Shown here piece by piece: positions 55,828 through 63,609 of a stretch of 64,000 nucleotides of DNA. The DNA comes from Thalassobacillus pellis (GTDB lineage Bacteria; Bacillota; Bacilli; Bacillales; Halobacillaceae). The DNA lies in assembly GCF_016908295.1 (NCBI RefSeq), contig NZ_JAFBDO010000002.1:868001-932000 (forward strand), written 5' to 3'. The notes beneath the pieces are model-generated. The model ran no database searches and was not told the origin of the DNA. It saw nothing but the letters and a program-made list of their open reading frames with translations. Positions within the stretch are counted from its first letter, which is position 1, and every line of letters starts with the position of its first letter. Made by a program: the position numbers and the translations under genes.

Positions 55828-56346
55828 ATGTCAACTAATGAATTAAAATCCAGAGTAGACGGTCACGTGCTAATACTGGAGCGCAACTTTAATGCCCCAC
55901 GCGATCTCGTGTTTAAAATGTTTAAAGAACCTGATCATCTTAAGCATTGGTGGGGTCCTAACGGCTGGGAACTTCCAGTTTGCCACGTTGATTTCCGACC
56001 AGGCGGCACATGGCATTACTGCATGAAGTGTATGGATCAGAATCAAGGAGAATATTATGGGATGGAGTCCTGGGGGAAAGTTATTTACAGGGAGATCATT
56101 GAACCAGAGATGATTGCTTACACCGATTATTTTTCTGATGCTGACGGAAATATTGACGAAACGATGCCTTCTTCCGAGAACAGTTTGGAATTCATCGATA
56201 TGAATGGAAAGACGAAGCTAGTTAACCGTACAGAATATGAGTCTGTGGAAGCTCTCCATAAAGTCATGGACATGGGAATGCTGCAGGGCATCACAGAAAC
56301 TTGGAACCGCCTCGAAGAGCATTTGAACAAAGTTAATATTAAATAA
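55828..56346 (+). CDS. SRPBCC (AHSA1-like) domain protein
   Basis: About 172 residues of the START/Bet v1-like SRPBCC fold. ILERNFNAPRDLVFKMFKEPDHLKHWWGPNGWELPVCHVDFRPGGTW-type features are seen as RNFNAPRDLVF, HLKHWWGP and FRPGGTWHYCM, with a C-terminal helix GMLQGITETWNRLEEHL. These proteins bind hydrophobic ligands and are commonly paired with an ArsR regulator. I place the start at ATG 55828 with AAGGGAG upstream; the track-length frame begins at a TTG overlapping that site. Ligand unknown. Confidence 0.88.
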   Translation: MSTNELKSRVDGHVLILERNFNAPRDLVFKMFKEPDHLKHWWGPNGWELPVCHVDFRPGGTWHYCMKCMDQNQGEYYGMESWGKVIYREIIEPEMIAYTDYFSDADGNIDETMPSSENSLEFIDMNGKTKLVNRTEYESVEALHKVMDMGMLQGITETWNRLEEHLNKVNIK

Positions 56347-56382
56347 ACAAGGTAACATTCATGATGAAAAGGAGGAATTTAA

Positions 56383-57294
56383 ATCACTAATCAAAAGATT
56401 GTCCCTCATTTGTGGTTTGATCAGGAAGCCAATGAAGCAGCACAATTTTACACATCTATTTTCCCCGATTCAAAAGTCACCAGTAATACAACGATTCATA
56501 ACACGCCATCTGGAGACAGTGACTTTGTATCTTTTCATATTGCGGGGTATTCATTCATGGCCATTAATGGAGGGCCGCATTTCCAGTTTAATCCTTCTAT
56601 TTCTTTTTTTATCAATTTTGACCCTTCAAAAGATGCCAACGCGAGGAACAATTTAGATCAGCTCTGGGATAAACTGTCCGATGGTGGTACACCACTTATG
56701 CCACTTCAAGAATATCCATTCAGTAAACGCTACGGATGGATACAGGATAAGTATGGGCTGACATGGCAGTTGATACTCACGAATCCAGATGGTGAAGACC
56801 GACCATTTATTGTACCTTCCTTGATGTATGTTCAGGACTTGTCAGGGAAGGCAGAAGAAGCCAGTGACTTTTATATTTCTGTATTCAGTGATTCCAAAAG
56901 AGAGGAAATCGCCCGTTACCCCGCAGGCATGGAACCAGATGAAGAAGGAACCTTGATGTTTACGGATTTTATGCTTGAAAAGCAATGGTTTGCTGCGATG
57001 GATAGTGCTCAGTCACATGATTTCAAATTTAATGAAGCCATTTCACTATTAGTTCGATGCAAAAATCAAGAAGAGATTGATTACTATTGGGAAAAGCTAT
57101 CCTCAGAACCAAAAGCCGAACAATGTGGCTGGTTAAAAGATAAGTATGGCGCCTCCTGGCAAATCTGGCCTGAAGTAATGGGAGAAATGATGGCAAATGG
57201 AACGTCAGAGCAATTGGACCGATTAACAAAAGCATTTCTCCAAATGAAAAAATTCAACATAGAGAAATTAATAGAAGCCTATCAAGGCAAGTAA
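56383..57294 (+). CDS. two-domain VOC/PhnB-like protein with apparent ATC start
   Basis: About 304 residues, two tandem vicinal-oxygen-chelate domains of the PhnB / 3-demethylubiquinone-methyltransferase-like family. Domain 1 (~1-150) has VPHLWFDQEANEAAQFYTS and GWIQDKYGLTWQLIL; domain 2 (~155-285) has FYISVFSDSKREEIARYP and CGWLKDKYGASWQIWPE. Homologues start MTNQK-like just before this. In the matching place the DNA has ATC (56,383-56,385), 6-7 nt after a perfect AAGGAGG, with an in-frame TAA directly upstream. The next standard start, TTG 56410, would remove part of the first beta strand. Third gene of the ArsR operon. The function is unknown. Confidence 0.82.
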   Translation: MTNQKIVPHLWFDQEANEAAQFYTSIFPDSKVTSNTTIHNTPSGDSDFVSFHIAGYSFMAINGGPHFQFNPSISFFINFDPSKDANARNNLDQLWDKLSDGGTPLMPLQEYPFSKRYGWIQDKYGLTWQLILTNPDGEDRPFIVPSLMYVQDLSGKAEEASDFYISVFSDSKREEIARYPAGMEPDEEGTLMFTDFMLEKQWFAAMDSAQSHDFKFNEAISLLVRCKNQEEIDYYWEKLSSEPKAEQCGWLKDKYGASWQIWPEVMGEMMANGTSEQLDRLTKAFLQMKKFNIEKLIEAYQGK

Positions 57295-57317
57295 TAATTA
57301 TCTTGCTTTCCATTGAT

Positions 57318-57345
57318 AAAAAGCTGGTTAGCGCCAGCTTTTTTT
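57318..57345 (+). terminator. terminator of ArsR-SRPBCC-VOC operon
   Basis: AAAAAGCTGG and CCAGCTTTTT form a 10-bp stem with a 6-nt loop, running into a T-tract. Confidence 0.9.
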
Positions 57346-57369
57346 ATGTCACAATGTCATCCCAAACGT

Positions 57370-57843
57370 TCATTTGAAGGTCCGTTTTTTACTCCTAAGC
57401 GCGGATAGTATAAATAAAACTCCCCCAATCATAAAAAATGGCTCCCAAAAAATAAGCCTCCATTTAAGAGCAAGGCTGTCTATTTGTAAAGAAAGCAGAC
57501 CTATACTTGATAATGCTAAGGTAAGCATGTTTGCAAAGCCGTAAAAAAATAAAAAGACACCGCTGATTAAAGTTAAAAGGACTACTATACGCTTTGTTAT
57601 TTTTGACCATTCTCTAAGATTTAACAATAACAAAATACCTCCACACACCTTAGCAACCCCAGTTAACCAAACAATAGTAATAAAAGAGGGATCTCTTTCC
57701 ACAGCTTTTTGATAGATTAGTCCTCCCAAGGATTTTACTCCTATCATCCCTCCACTTGCCCAATAAAAACTCATTAATGCAAATAGAAGACACCAAATGA
57801 ACCCGCTATAAATATAAAACGTTTTGTTTTGGATTACTTTCAT
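57370..57843 (-). CDS. DUF3995-like membrane protein
   Basis: A 157-residue protein with four transmembrane helices (about 10-30, 55-77, 83-105, 128-148). The segment FALMSFYWASGGMIG and the overall layout match small DUF3995-type membrane proteins of Bacillaceae. It ends with a basic tail (SKKRTFK). It is convergent to the VOC gene. The function is not known. Confidence 0.72.
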   Translation of the reverse strand: MKVIQNKTFYIYSGFIWCLLFALMSFYWASGGMIGVKSLGGLIYQKAVERDPSFITIVWLTGVAKVCGGILLLLNLREWSKITKRIVVLLTLISGVFLFFYGFANMLTLALSSIGLLSLQIDSLALKWRLIFWEPFFMIGGVLFILSALRSKKRTFK

Positions 57844-57901
57844 CTCCCTTTTCAGGTATTAAATTTTCGTGAATTGAAGTCTTCCAGGTGCTGCACTTAG
57901 T

Positions 57902-57930
57902 AAAAAAACGATCGTCCATCTTGGACAATT
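57902..57930 (-). terminator. hairpin after GNAT acetyltransferase
   Basis: On the minus strand ATTGTCC and GGACGAT form a short stem (one mismatch) followed by seven T residues, about 50 nt after the stop codon. Confidence 0.55.
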
Positions 57931-57977
57931 GCCCCCCTGTTTAGAAAATACGAACTTGAGAATTCCCTTAGAGTATC

Positions 57978-58529
57978 TTATGATTTAGCTGAATTGTTTT
58001 TATTTTGCAAATATTTTTCCTGAAAAATCGCTAAGTAAGTAATCCCATGCCAATTACCGTTTCTGAATATTTGGTCTTTCAATTCTCCTTCTTTTTCAAA
58101 TCCCAAACGCTCATATAAATGAATCGCCCTTTGGTTAAAGGAAAATACCCTTAAATAAACCTTATGTAAGTTTAATTCATAAAAACTATAATTCAATAGC
58201 AGTGTCATGGCCTGTGTCCCATAGCCTTTACCCCAGTAATCCTTATTACCAATATCAATGATACATTCAGCATTCCGATTCTTGTAATCGATATGGACAA
58301 GAGATACAATTCCTATCGGCATATTGTTTTCGTTTAATTCAATGATGTAACTTTTAGATGAACTCGATTGGCAAATACTTTGTATGAAGGTCTCTGTTTC
58401 TTTAAAGGTATGAACGTCCAGCTCTGGATTTGTGTTTTCCATGACCTCCATATTATTTCTCCAGTCATGATAGATAACTGCGTCACTTTCTGTTACCTTT
58501 CTTAAATGAATACGATCTGCAGTAAACAT
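57978..58529 (-). CDS. GNAT N-acetyltransferase (RimJ/RimL type)
   Basis: About 183 residues of the acetyl-CoA-dependent GNAT fold: RIHLRKVTESDAVIYHDWRNN at the N-terminus, IGIVSLVHIDYKNRNAECIIDIG, the acetyl-CoA-binding loop GKGYGTQAMTLLL, and VFSFNQRAIHLYERLGFEKEGELK. ATG 58529 is preferred because GGAGGG lies 7 nt upstream; the open frame extends 10 codons further. The acceptor is unknown. Confidence 0.88.
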   Translation of the reverse strand: MFTADRIHLRKVTESDAVIYHDWRNNMEVMENTNPELDVHTFKETETFIQSICQSSSSKSYIIELNENNMPIGIVSLVHIDYKNRNAECIIDIGNKDYWGKGYGTQAMTLLLNYSFYELNLHKVYLRVFSFNQRAIHLYERLGFEKEGELKDQIFRNGNWHGITYLAIFQEKYLQNKNNSAKS

Positions 58530-58678
58530 AGTTTCCCTCCAGGTTATTAAATGGTTCAAAATATCCCACTGTTTCTCATTATCTCAGCTTCTCGAAAAAT
58601 TACACTATGATTTCTTAAAAGTGGATGAACAATTCTTTTAAGGCGATCTTAAACTCTCGTCTCTTCTCATATAATAAT

Positions 58679-58709
58679 GGGCGCGATTCCCTAACTAAGA
58701 ATTGCGCCC
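58679..58709 (-). terminator. terminator after second GNAT gene
   Basis: GGGCGCGATTC pairs with GAATTGCGCCC (one G-T wobble) around a 9-nt loop; on the minus strand an A/T-rich run follows. Confidence 0.75.
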
Positions 58710-58727
58710 GATAGCTCTGATGACTGG

Positions 58728-59288
58728 TTATAATGAATTTATGTAATACACGAGGTTATCGGTCCATTCATTAAATTCGTAAATAAAACCCTTCCTTGTA
58801 CATTCATAATTCATTCCTGCCGCCTCCGCTAAACGAATCGAAGGAGTATTATCTAAATTAATATGAGCTTCTATACGGTGGTAGCCAAGATTTTTAAAGG
58901 CAATGCTTAGCCCTTCCTTGACTGCCTCTTTACCATAACCATTATTCCAAAATTGGTTGTGCATACGATATCCCAATAGCCCCCATTGGAATTCTTCTCT
59001 CATTATCGTACAAAACTCCACCTTGCCGATATGTTTCTGATCCGATTTTCTAAAAACCCCGAAAACATATGCCTCATCATGGTCAGCTAATCCCTGATAT
59101 TTTGCAACTACATCATGGAACTCCTCCTTCGTCCATCCATTCAAATCTATGCCGTCTCCGTCATATTTGTACTGGGAAGGAAGCCTGTCCCTAAATCCCT
59201 CTAGCCAACGTTCATAGTCCTCTTTCTGTAACGGTCTTAAAACTAATCTTTCTGTTTCTGATTGCAGTTTCAGTTCGTTCATTTTCAA
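58728..59288 (-). CDS. GNAT N-acetyltransferase
   Basis: A 186-residue acetyltransferase: ETERLVLRPLQKEDYERWLEGF, WGLLGYRMHNQFWNNGYGKEAVKEGL with the acetyl-CoA loop NNGYGKEA, and ALINLDN-type sequence HRIEAHINLDNTPSIRLAEAAGM. The start is taken as TTG 59288, 8 nt after AGAGGAG; ATG 59282 is possible. A putative 20-codon reading frame ends 14 nt upstream. The substrate is unknown. Confidence 0.88.
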   Translation of the reverse strand: MKMNELKLQSETERLVLRPLQKEDYERWLEGFRDRLPSQYKYDGDGIDLNGWTKEEFHDVVAKYQGLADHDEAYVFGVFRKSDQKHIGKVEFCTIMREEFQWGLLGYRMHNQFWNNGYGKEAVKEGLSIAFKNLGYHRIEAHINLDNTPSIRLAEAAGMNYECTRKGFIYEFNEWTDNLVYYINSL

Positions 59289-59302
59289 TGTGATATCTCC
59301 TC

Positions 59303-59365
59303 TTAATTAATATATTCCTGTAATGCATAAGCTGCTTGACTAGATTCATCTAGTATATTTGCCAT
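59303..59365 (-). CDS. putative 20-residue peptide upstream of GNAT gene
   Basis: ATG 59365 to TAA 59303 encodes a peptide starting MANILDESSQ and ending ALQEYIN, acidic and amphipathic in composition. GGAAGGTG lies about 10 nt before the start. It ends 14 nt before the acetyltransferase start, so it may be a leader peptide or a small protein. Evidence is the ribosome binding site and protein-like codon pattern only. It contains the inverted repeat ACTAGAttcaTCTAGT (59,339-59,354). Confidence 0.35.
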   Translation of the reverse strand: MANILDESSQAAYALQEYIN

Positions 59366-59761
59366 AAGACATCACACCTTCCAATATGTATTAAAAATAT
59401 AATAACATAAGCAAAAAAAATAAACTTGAATCTTTCAGAAACCATCCAAGTCTATGAAATCAATTTTTCCCTTCATAACTTAAGAGGTAAGGCGGCGATC
59501 AAATTCATTAACTTTAAAGAATTGAACTCGTCATAACACAGGTTAATCCTTTAATTAACACCCTCTCACCAGAAAAAGGAGGTTTTTTATTCTGTAAGTA
59601 TCGTTTCTGCCCCGGTCTAATTGTTGGGAATAATAGACTGCAAATGAGATAACTAACCCCTAATATTACTTGTGTTCTATGTATGAAAAGACGAGCAACT
59701 CTTTGAGGAGAGTTCCGCCTTTAGGTGCGCTTGGAGAGGGAGATTTCTTTCGGGATATATT
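59366..59761. other. gene-free stretch with a possible structured RNA
   Basis: About 400 bases without a gene. The right part (59,690-59,760) is less AT-rich and can fold into small hairpins: AACTCT/AGAGTT and CCTttAGG, followed by GGAGAGGGAG. It leads into the terminator at 59,762. It may be a small transcript or a decayed gene end; I do not recognise a known RNA family. Confidence 0.3.
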
Positions 59762-59790
59762 AAAAGCCCGCATTGTGTGGGCTTTTTAAA
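59762..59790 (+). terminator. strong hairpin terminator
   Basis: AAAGCCCGCA and TGTGGGCTTT (one mismatch) with T-runs on both strands. It may end the minus-strand small membrane protein gene and/or a plus-strand small RNA. Confidence 0.75.
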
Positions 59791-59817
59791 TTTTTAATAT
59801 TTTCCATACCACCTGTT

Positions 59818-59985
59818 TTAATCGTTAAGATGGTTTCTCTTATTATAGCGTTCACTATCGGAAAATCCGCTATCGGAAAGTGTGTGGCTATGTTTGTTCG
59901 TCTTTCGTTTTTGTTTCAAGTCATAGAAAATGGCAATGCCAATAATAAGAGCCAAAGCCCCACCCAAAAACAGCCATAGCATCAT
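59818..59985 (-). CDS. small single-pass membrane protein
   Basis: About 55 residues: a transmembrane helix at the N-terminus (MMLWLFLGGALALIIGIAIF), then a basic and polar tail (DLKQKRKTNKHSH, SERYNKRNH). GAGGAGG precedes ATG 59985 at good distance; a longer open frame to 60036 starts upstream of this site and is unlikely. It resembles the many small membrane proteins of Bacillaceae with no known function. Confidence 0.6.
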   Translation of the reverse strand: MMLWLFLGGALALIIGIAIFYDLKQKRKTNKHSHTLSDSGFSDSERYNKRNHLND

Positions 59986-60036
59986 GATTTGTTCCTCCTC
60001 TCGCATAACCTTATAAAAAGTCGTAACAGCAACCAT

Positions 60037-60387
60037 CGCCTTTTATGAAGTATACGTTTTTCTTTCGTTGACCATTTCTTTGAAAATGAAGGAGTTAGAA
60101 AAATTGTTACTTGGCAAATAAAACACGTTAGGATGGGGGTGTGATATTTCCAATAATACTTTCCTTTCACTATGGTTAGAGGTTTGCATTACAATCCAAT
60201 AATGGAGTATATGTATTTTGCAGAAAAAAAGAAGGGAAAAACTTTTTCATGATTATATCCTTTTTTGCTAAAACTGATTTCATCTATGGCAAAAGACAGA
60301 GATCAAAACAAAATAAATGTTTTATTTATTTGTATGATCTGTGCACCATTTGAAACCAGAGATGGGTCGCCCGTTAAGTTGTTATAT
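60037..60387. other. gene-free AT-rich stretch
   Basis: About 350 bases. The only notable item is an AT-rich inverted repeat, AAATAAA with TTATTT around 60,311-60,333, which might end the DUF4166 gene's transcript. No RNA gene or riboswitch is seen. Confidence 0.4.
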
Positions 60388-60999
60388 TTAAATAGGCTGC
60401 TCCTTAAATTCCCCTTCGTAAGCCATCAATCTTCCTACTAGTTTATTTTGTATATCAACATTTATAGTAAAAGTATCTTTGGCATCATCATATCCTTCCT
60501 CAACGGTAACATCTGCTTGTAAAAAAGAAGGAATTGGAATTTCCACCTTTCCAAAAATGATGCGTTGAGAATCAGATCGAATGCACATACGCCCTTCACG
60601 TGTTACTTCAAATTTTAAATCGGAATAGAATAAGTTAGGCTCACCAAGGTAATCCTTAACGAATTCATATTTTTCATCAATGGTCATAAAAGCATTGAAA
60701 TGACGGGTAACCTTATTAAAATAGAAAGACCGCTCCCAATAGATTTCTACACCTCCCCCTGGTAGTATTCTGCTTGTATTTTTTATTGTAAACGGGACAT
60801 CTTTTCCATTTTCCGGAAATAGTAATTGCCACCGTGTGGCTAACCTTAAGAAGGGGGTTTGCCAGGAAGAGCCTGTTTCTATTTTCGACATCGTCCCCCT
60901 CCCATAAAACGGCTGCCCGATTGGCAACGCATAACGCTCTTGAAGCTTCGGATGAAGTTTTTGAAAATCTTCTTTTAAGAGATCTTGGAAAATGGTCAC
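60388..60999 (-). CDS. DUF4166-family protein
   Basis: A 203-residue soluble protein with features of DUF4166: FQKLHPKLQERYALP near the N-terminus, GRGTMSKI, PFTIKNTSRILPGGGVEIYWERSFYF and a beta-rich remainder. GTG 60999 overlaps the stop of the upstream SRPBCC-DoxX gene as GTGA, so the two are co-translated. DUF4166 domains are often found next to or fused with DoxX-like membrane parts, as in this pair. The function is not known. Confidence 0.78.
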   Translation of the reverse strand: MTIFQDLLKEDFQKLHPKLQERYALPIGQPFYGRGTMSKIETGSSWQTPFLRLATRWQLLFPENGKDVPFTIKNTSRILPGGGVEIYWERSFYFNKVTRHFNAFMTIDEKYEFVKDYLGEPNLFYSDLKFEVTREGRMCIRSDSQRIIFGKVEIPIPSFLQADVTVEEGYDDAKDTFTINVDIQNKLVGRLMAYEGEFKEQPI

Positions 61000-61910
61000 T
61001 TAGAATCAACCTTCCTAGTACGCTTGCATCTAGCAGCCTTGGGCAAACCTTTCGTAACGATGAACCCAATAATGGTAAGGACCCATAGGCTAGCGTTGAA
61101 AGTAACAGGATTAAATGGATGAAGGGAAATGGAAGGTACAGCTATTAAGGAACTGATTGTTAGTACCGGAAATACAACGATTTGTAAAGCATGCAAATGT
61201 CTTTTCTCACGATAAAGTAGCCACATTAACCCAAATAAAACTTCAAGCACACCTACGATTCCCACCCCGGTTACAGCAGCTTCCCCCTTCAAGGAAGATA
61301 ACATGGAAAGCATATATATTTCTTCAGAATGTTTGGCAATTATCTTGGGAACTAACCCCTGATAAAGCCAGACGAAGAAAAAGAGAAGCGTAATGAAATA
61401 ACTAGTAGAAAGACGTAAATACTGACTTTTGGGAGATTCTCCCGTTTCTATCCATTGTTTCAGCACGTCGAAGCTAAGAGCAGTCGCCCATCCCATCAAC
61501 GGACGGAACCATAGGTCTATAAGTCTCCCAATTAATCCAAAGCGGACAGAATAATCATATTGAGTCAGAAAAGTCGTTCCGCCATTTGTAGGTATGTATT
61601 TCCAGTACCCTCTCCCCTCATGGATAGGAGAGATCTTTTGATCGGTACCAAAATGAAGGGAGGAGGTCTTTGAGCCATGTTTGTTATTGTGTGTGCCGAC
61701 ACTTTTCCCCCAGCCGGCAACTTTTATAACTCCGAACTTAGTTTCATATAAAAACGATTGTGGATCATCCTCTGACTCTTTAGGCAGATAATTTATAGAA
61801 GAAAACCGCAAATCCCACTGCTCATGCAGCTTAGGATTCTGTGACATTTCCCACACTTTTTCTACAGGGGCCTGGATAGGTAATTCTACGTAAATTGGTT
61901 TGGATTTCAT
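60996..61910 (-). CDS. SRPBCC domain fused to DoxX-like membrane domain
   Basis: A 304-residue protein. Residues ~1-150 are an SRPBCC ligand-binding domain (VELPIQAPVEKVWEMSQNPKLHEQWD, FGLIGRLIDLWFRPLMGWA). Residues ~165-295 carry four transmembrane helices resembling the DoxX_3 group (SLKGEAAVTGVGIVGVLEVLFGLMW). It ends with a basic tail. It is translationally coupled to the DUF4166 gene. It may handle a lipid-like or hydrophobic ligand at the membrane; no specific role can be given. Confidence 0.78.
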   Translation of the reverse strand: MKSKPIYVELPIQAPVEKVWEMSQNPKLHEQWDLRFSSINYLPKESEDDPQSFLYETKFGVIKVAGWGKSVGTHNNKHGSKTSSLHFGTDQKISPIHEGRGYWKYIPTNGGTTFLTQYDYSVRFGLIGRLIDLWFRPLMGWATALSFDVLKQWIETGESPKSQYLRLSTSYFITLLFFFVWLYQGLVPKIIAKHSEEIYMLSMLSSLKGEAAVTGVGIVGVLEVLFGLMWLLYREKRHLHALQIVVFPVLTISSLIAVPSISLHPFNPVTFNASLWVLTIIGFIVTKGLPKAARCKRTRKVDSK

Positions 61911-61952
61911 AAGAATGTCCCCTCTATTATTAAATAACCTTTCTATTTTAAA

Positions 61953-62882
61953 TCACTCAGGTAACATCACTTTAGTAAACTCTTCTAAGAAAGCTTCATA
62001 ATGAAGATTCATAGCAATCCCTGTACTCCCCTTTTTGCTGGTTGGACGAAGGTCAATATAGGACTGGCCTCTTGCCTCAATTCCCTCAACTACGTTGGCA
62101 TCATAATATATGTAATCCACTACTTCCGGATTTTTAATAACGATTATTGTCAGTAAATCATGAATAGGCGCACCGCTAATCCCAGGTATTTTTTCCTTAT
62201 AAAATTTGTAATAATACTCAAAAATAGGAGCCATCATGAAAGCATAGAAGTTTTTCTTGTTTCTGGAAATCTTCTCTACAACATTGGGGGTTATGATAGC
62301 GAATTGAGTTACATTCAATGGAGTTATCGTTAGATTATGAGCAAATTTCAGAACAAAATTAGAGGAAGTCGGATCTCCATAAAAATTTGCTTCCGCTAGT
62401 GCTGTTACGTTTCCTGGAACGAAGAAAGCACCACCCATTACGTAAAAAGAATTAACCATTTTTATATAATCCGGAAATAAGATAAAGGCAGTTGCAAGGG
62501 TCGTCGAACGGCCAGTGTCTACAATAATAAGTTCATTCTTAAACCTCTCTATCAGGAGACGAATCGTGTCAAAAGGGTAAGTCTGATATTGCATATAACC
62601 AGGGGGCTGTATTGGGCCAATCCCCTCTTCACCGTGAATTTCCGGATAAAAGGTAACTTCCTCCTGTTGAACTGGTTTGGAAGCTCCGGGGATAATCGGA
62701 ATATCCTTTCGACCCGCCAATTGTACCAAATAAGCAGCATTTGCTGTAGCTTGTTGTTTAGTAACATTACCATAACTCGTGACGATACCTACGACTTCAA
62801 TGTCAGGATCCATTAAAGCATACATAATTGCTAAAGAATCATCGATTCCAGGGTCACAAAAGAAAAGAATTTTTTTCGTCAT
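61953..62882 (-). CDS. nucleoside hydrolase (inosine-uridine preferring family)
   Basis: A 309-residue ribonucleoside hydrolase homologue. The calcium/ribose-binding N-terminus is CDPGIDDSLAIMYAL, with the Asp residues of DPG and DD conserved but the first Asp of the usual DxDPGxDD changed to Phe. Further features are VTSYGNVTKQQATANAAYL, YVMGGAFFVPGNVTALAEANFYGDPTSS, LNVTQFAII and the late GAPIHDLLT with His-Asp. No signal peptide is present. It would split nucleosides into ribose and base for salvage. AAAAGGAGGG precedes ATG 62882. Confidence 0.88.
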   Translation of the reverse strand: MTKKILFFCDPGIDDSLAIMYALMDPDIEVVGIVTSYGNVTKQQATANAAYLVQLAGRKDIPIIPGASKPVQQEEVTFYPEIHGEEGIGPIQPPGYMQYQTYPFDTIRLLIERFKNELIIVDTGRSTTLATAFILFPDYIKMVNSFYVMGGAFFVPGNVTALAEANFYGDPTSSNFVLKFAHNLTITPLNVTQFAIITPNVVEKISRNKKNFYAFMMAPIFEYYYKFYKEKIPGISGAPIHDLLTIIVIKNPEVVDYIYYDANVVEGIEARGQSYIDLRPTSKKGSTGIAMNLHYEAFLEEFTKVMLPE

Positions 62883-63048
62883 AGGGTCCCCCCTCCTTTT
62901 ATAACTATATATTCCAAGGTTAAACTAATCATGATTGATTAATTTTGGGAGGATTTAATAGAAGTAAACACTTAAGACTCCACATCCTGGGTTAACAGCC
63001 CTTGCCTTTCCAATGCTTCAAATACGTTAGTGGAAGAGATAAAAATAC

Positions 63049-63513
63049 TTAATTTAATAATTTCTGAACAATTTTTGTTTTCCAAATAGTAAAACCTAAC
63101 AAAGCTCCAATCATATTAAGAATGAAATCATCAATATCAAAACTTCCTCTTCTTGTTATTACTTGTATTACTTCGATAACAAACAATAATATAATCATAG
63201 AAATAGCAAATAAACCTACTGTGTTTATTTTTTTCATAACAAAAGGCAGGTAAACACCCATTGGGAAAAACATAACGAAGTTACCAATAAGGTTTTTTAC
63301 AGGTATATCCAAATTCATACTTCCATCAACTATTGCTGAAATATATGTACTTATAGTCTTAAATGGAACAAAATTAGACGAGCGCTTGATATATTCTATT
63401 AAAGATAGGTCTGACCATACATTCCCTCTTGAACCTAAGAATAATAGCGCCATCAATGCGAATAAATAAAACACGAAACTAATACTAAGAACTACTTTAT
63501 ATCCTTTCTTCAT
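63049..63513 (-). CDS. VanZ-like membrane protein
   Basis: About 154 residues with four transmembrane helices. NLDIPVKNLIGNFVMFFPMGVYLP, VIEVIQVITRRGSFDIDDFILNMIGALLGF are characteristic of the VanZ family (the conserved N-x-x-x-F-x-P-x-G and D-x-D-D-x-x-x-N motifs). ATG 63513 is chosen because GGAGG lies 5 nt upstream; the open frame reaches 63525. VanZ proteins are linked to low-level teicoplanin resistance, but most family members have unknown roles. Confidence 0.88.
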   Translation of the reverse strand: MKKGYKVVLSISFVFYLFALMALLFLGSRGNVWSDLSLIEYIKRSSNFVPFKTISTYISAIVDGSMNLDIPVKNLIGNFVMFFPMGVYLPFVMKKINTVGLFAISMIILLFVIEVIQVITRRGSFDIDDFILNMIGALLGFTIWKTKIVQKLLN

Positions 63514-63609
63514 TTTATCCTCCATTACTTGCTATGTTTCTTAAATATAGTCTTTCTTCAACAATTGCACCTATTAACTTCATAACACCAGGTGCAAGGT
63601 TTGTTCATT

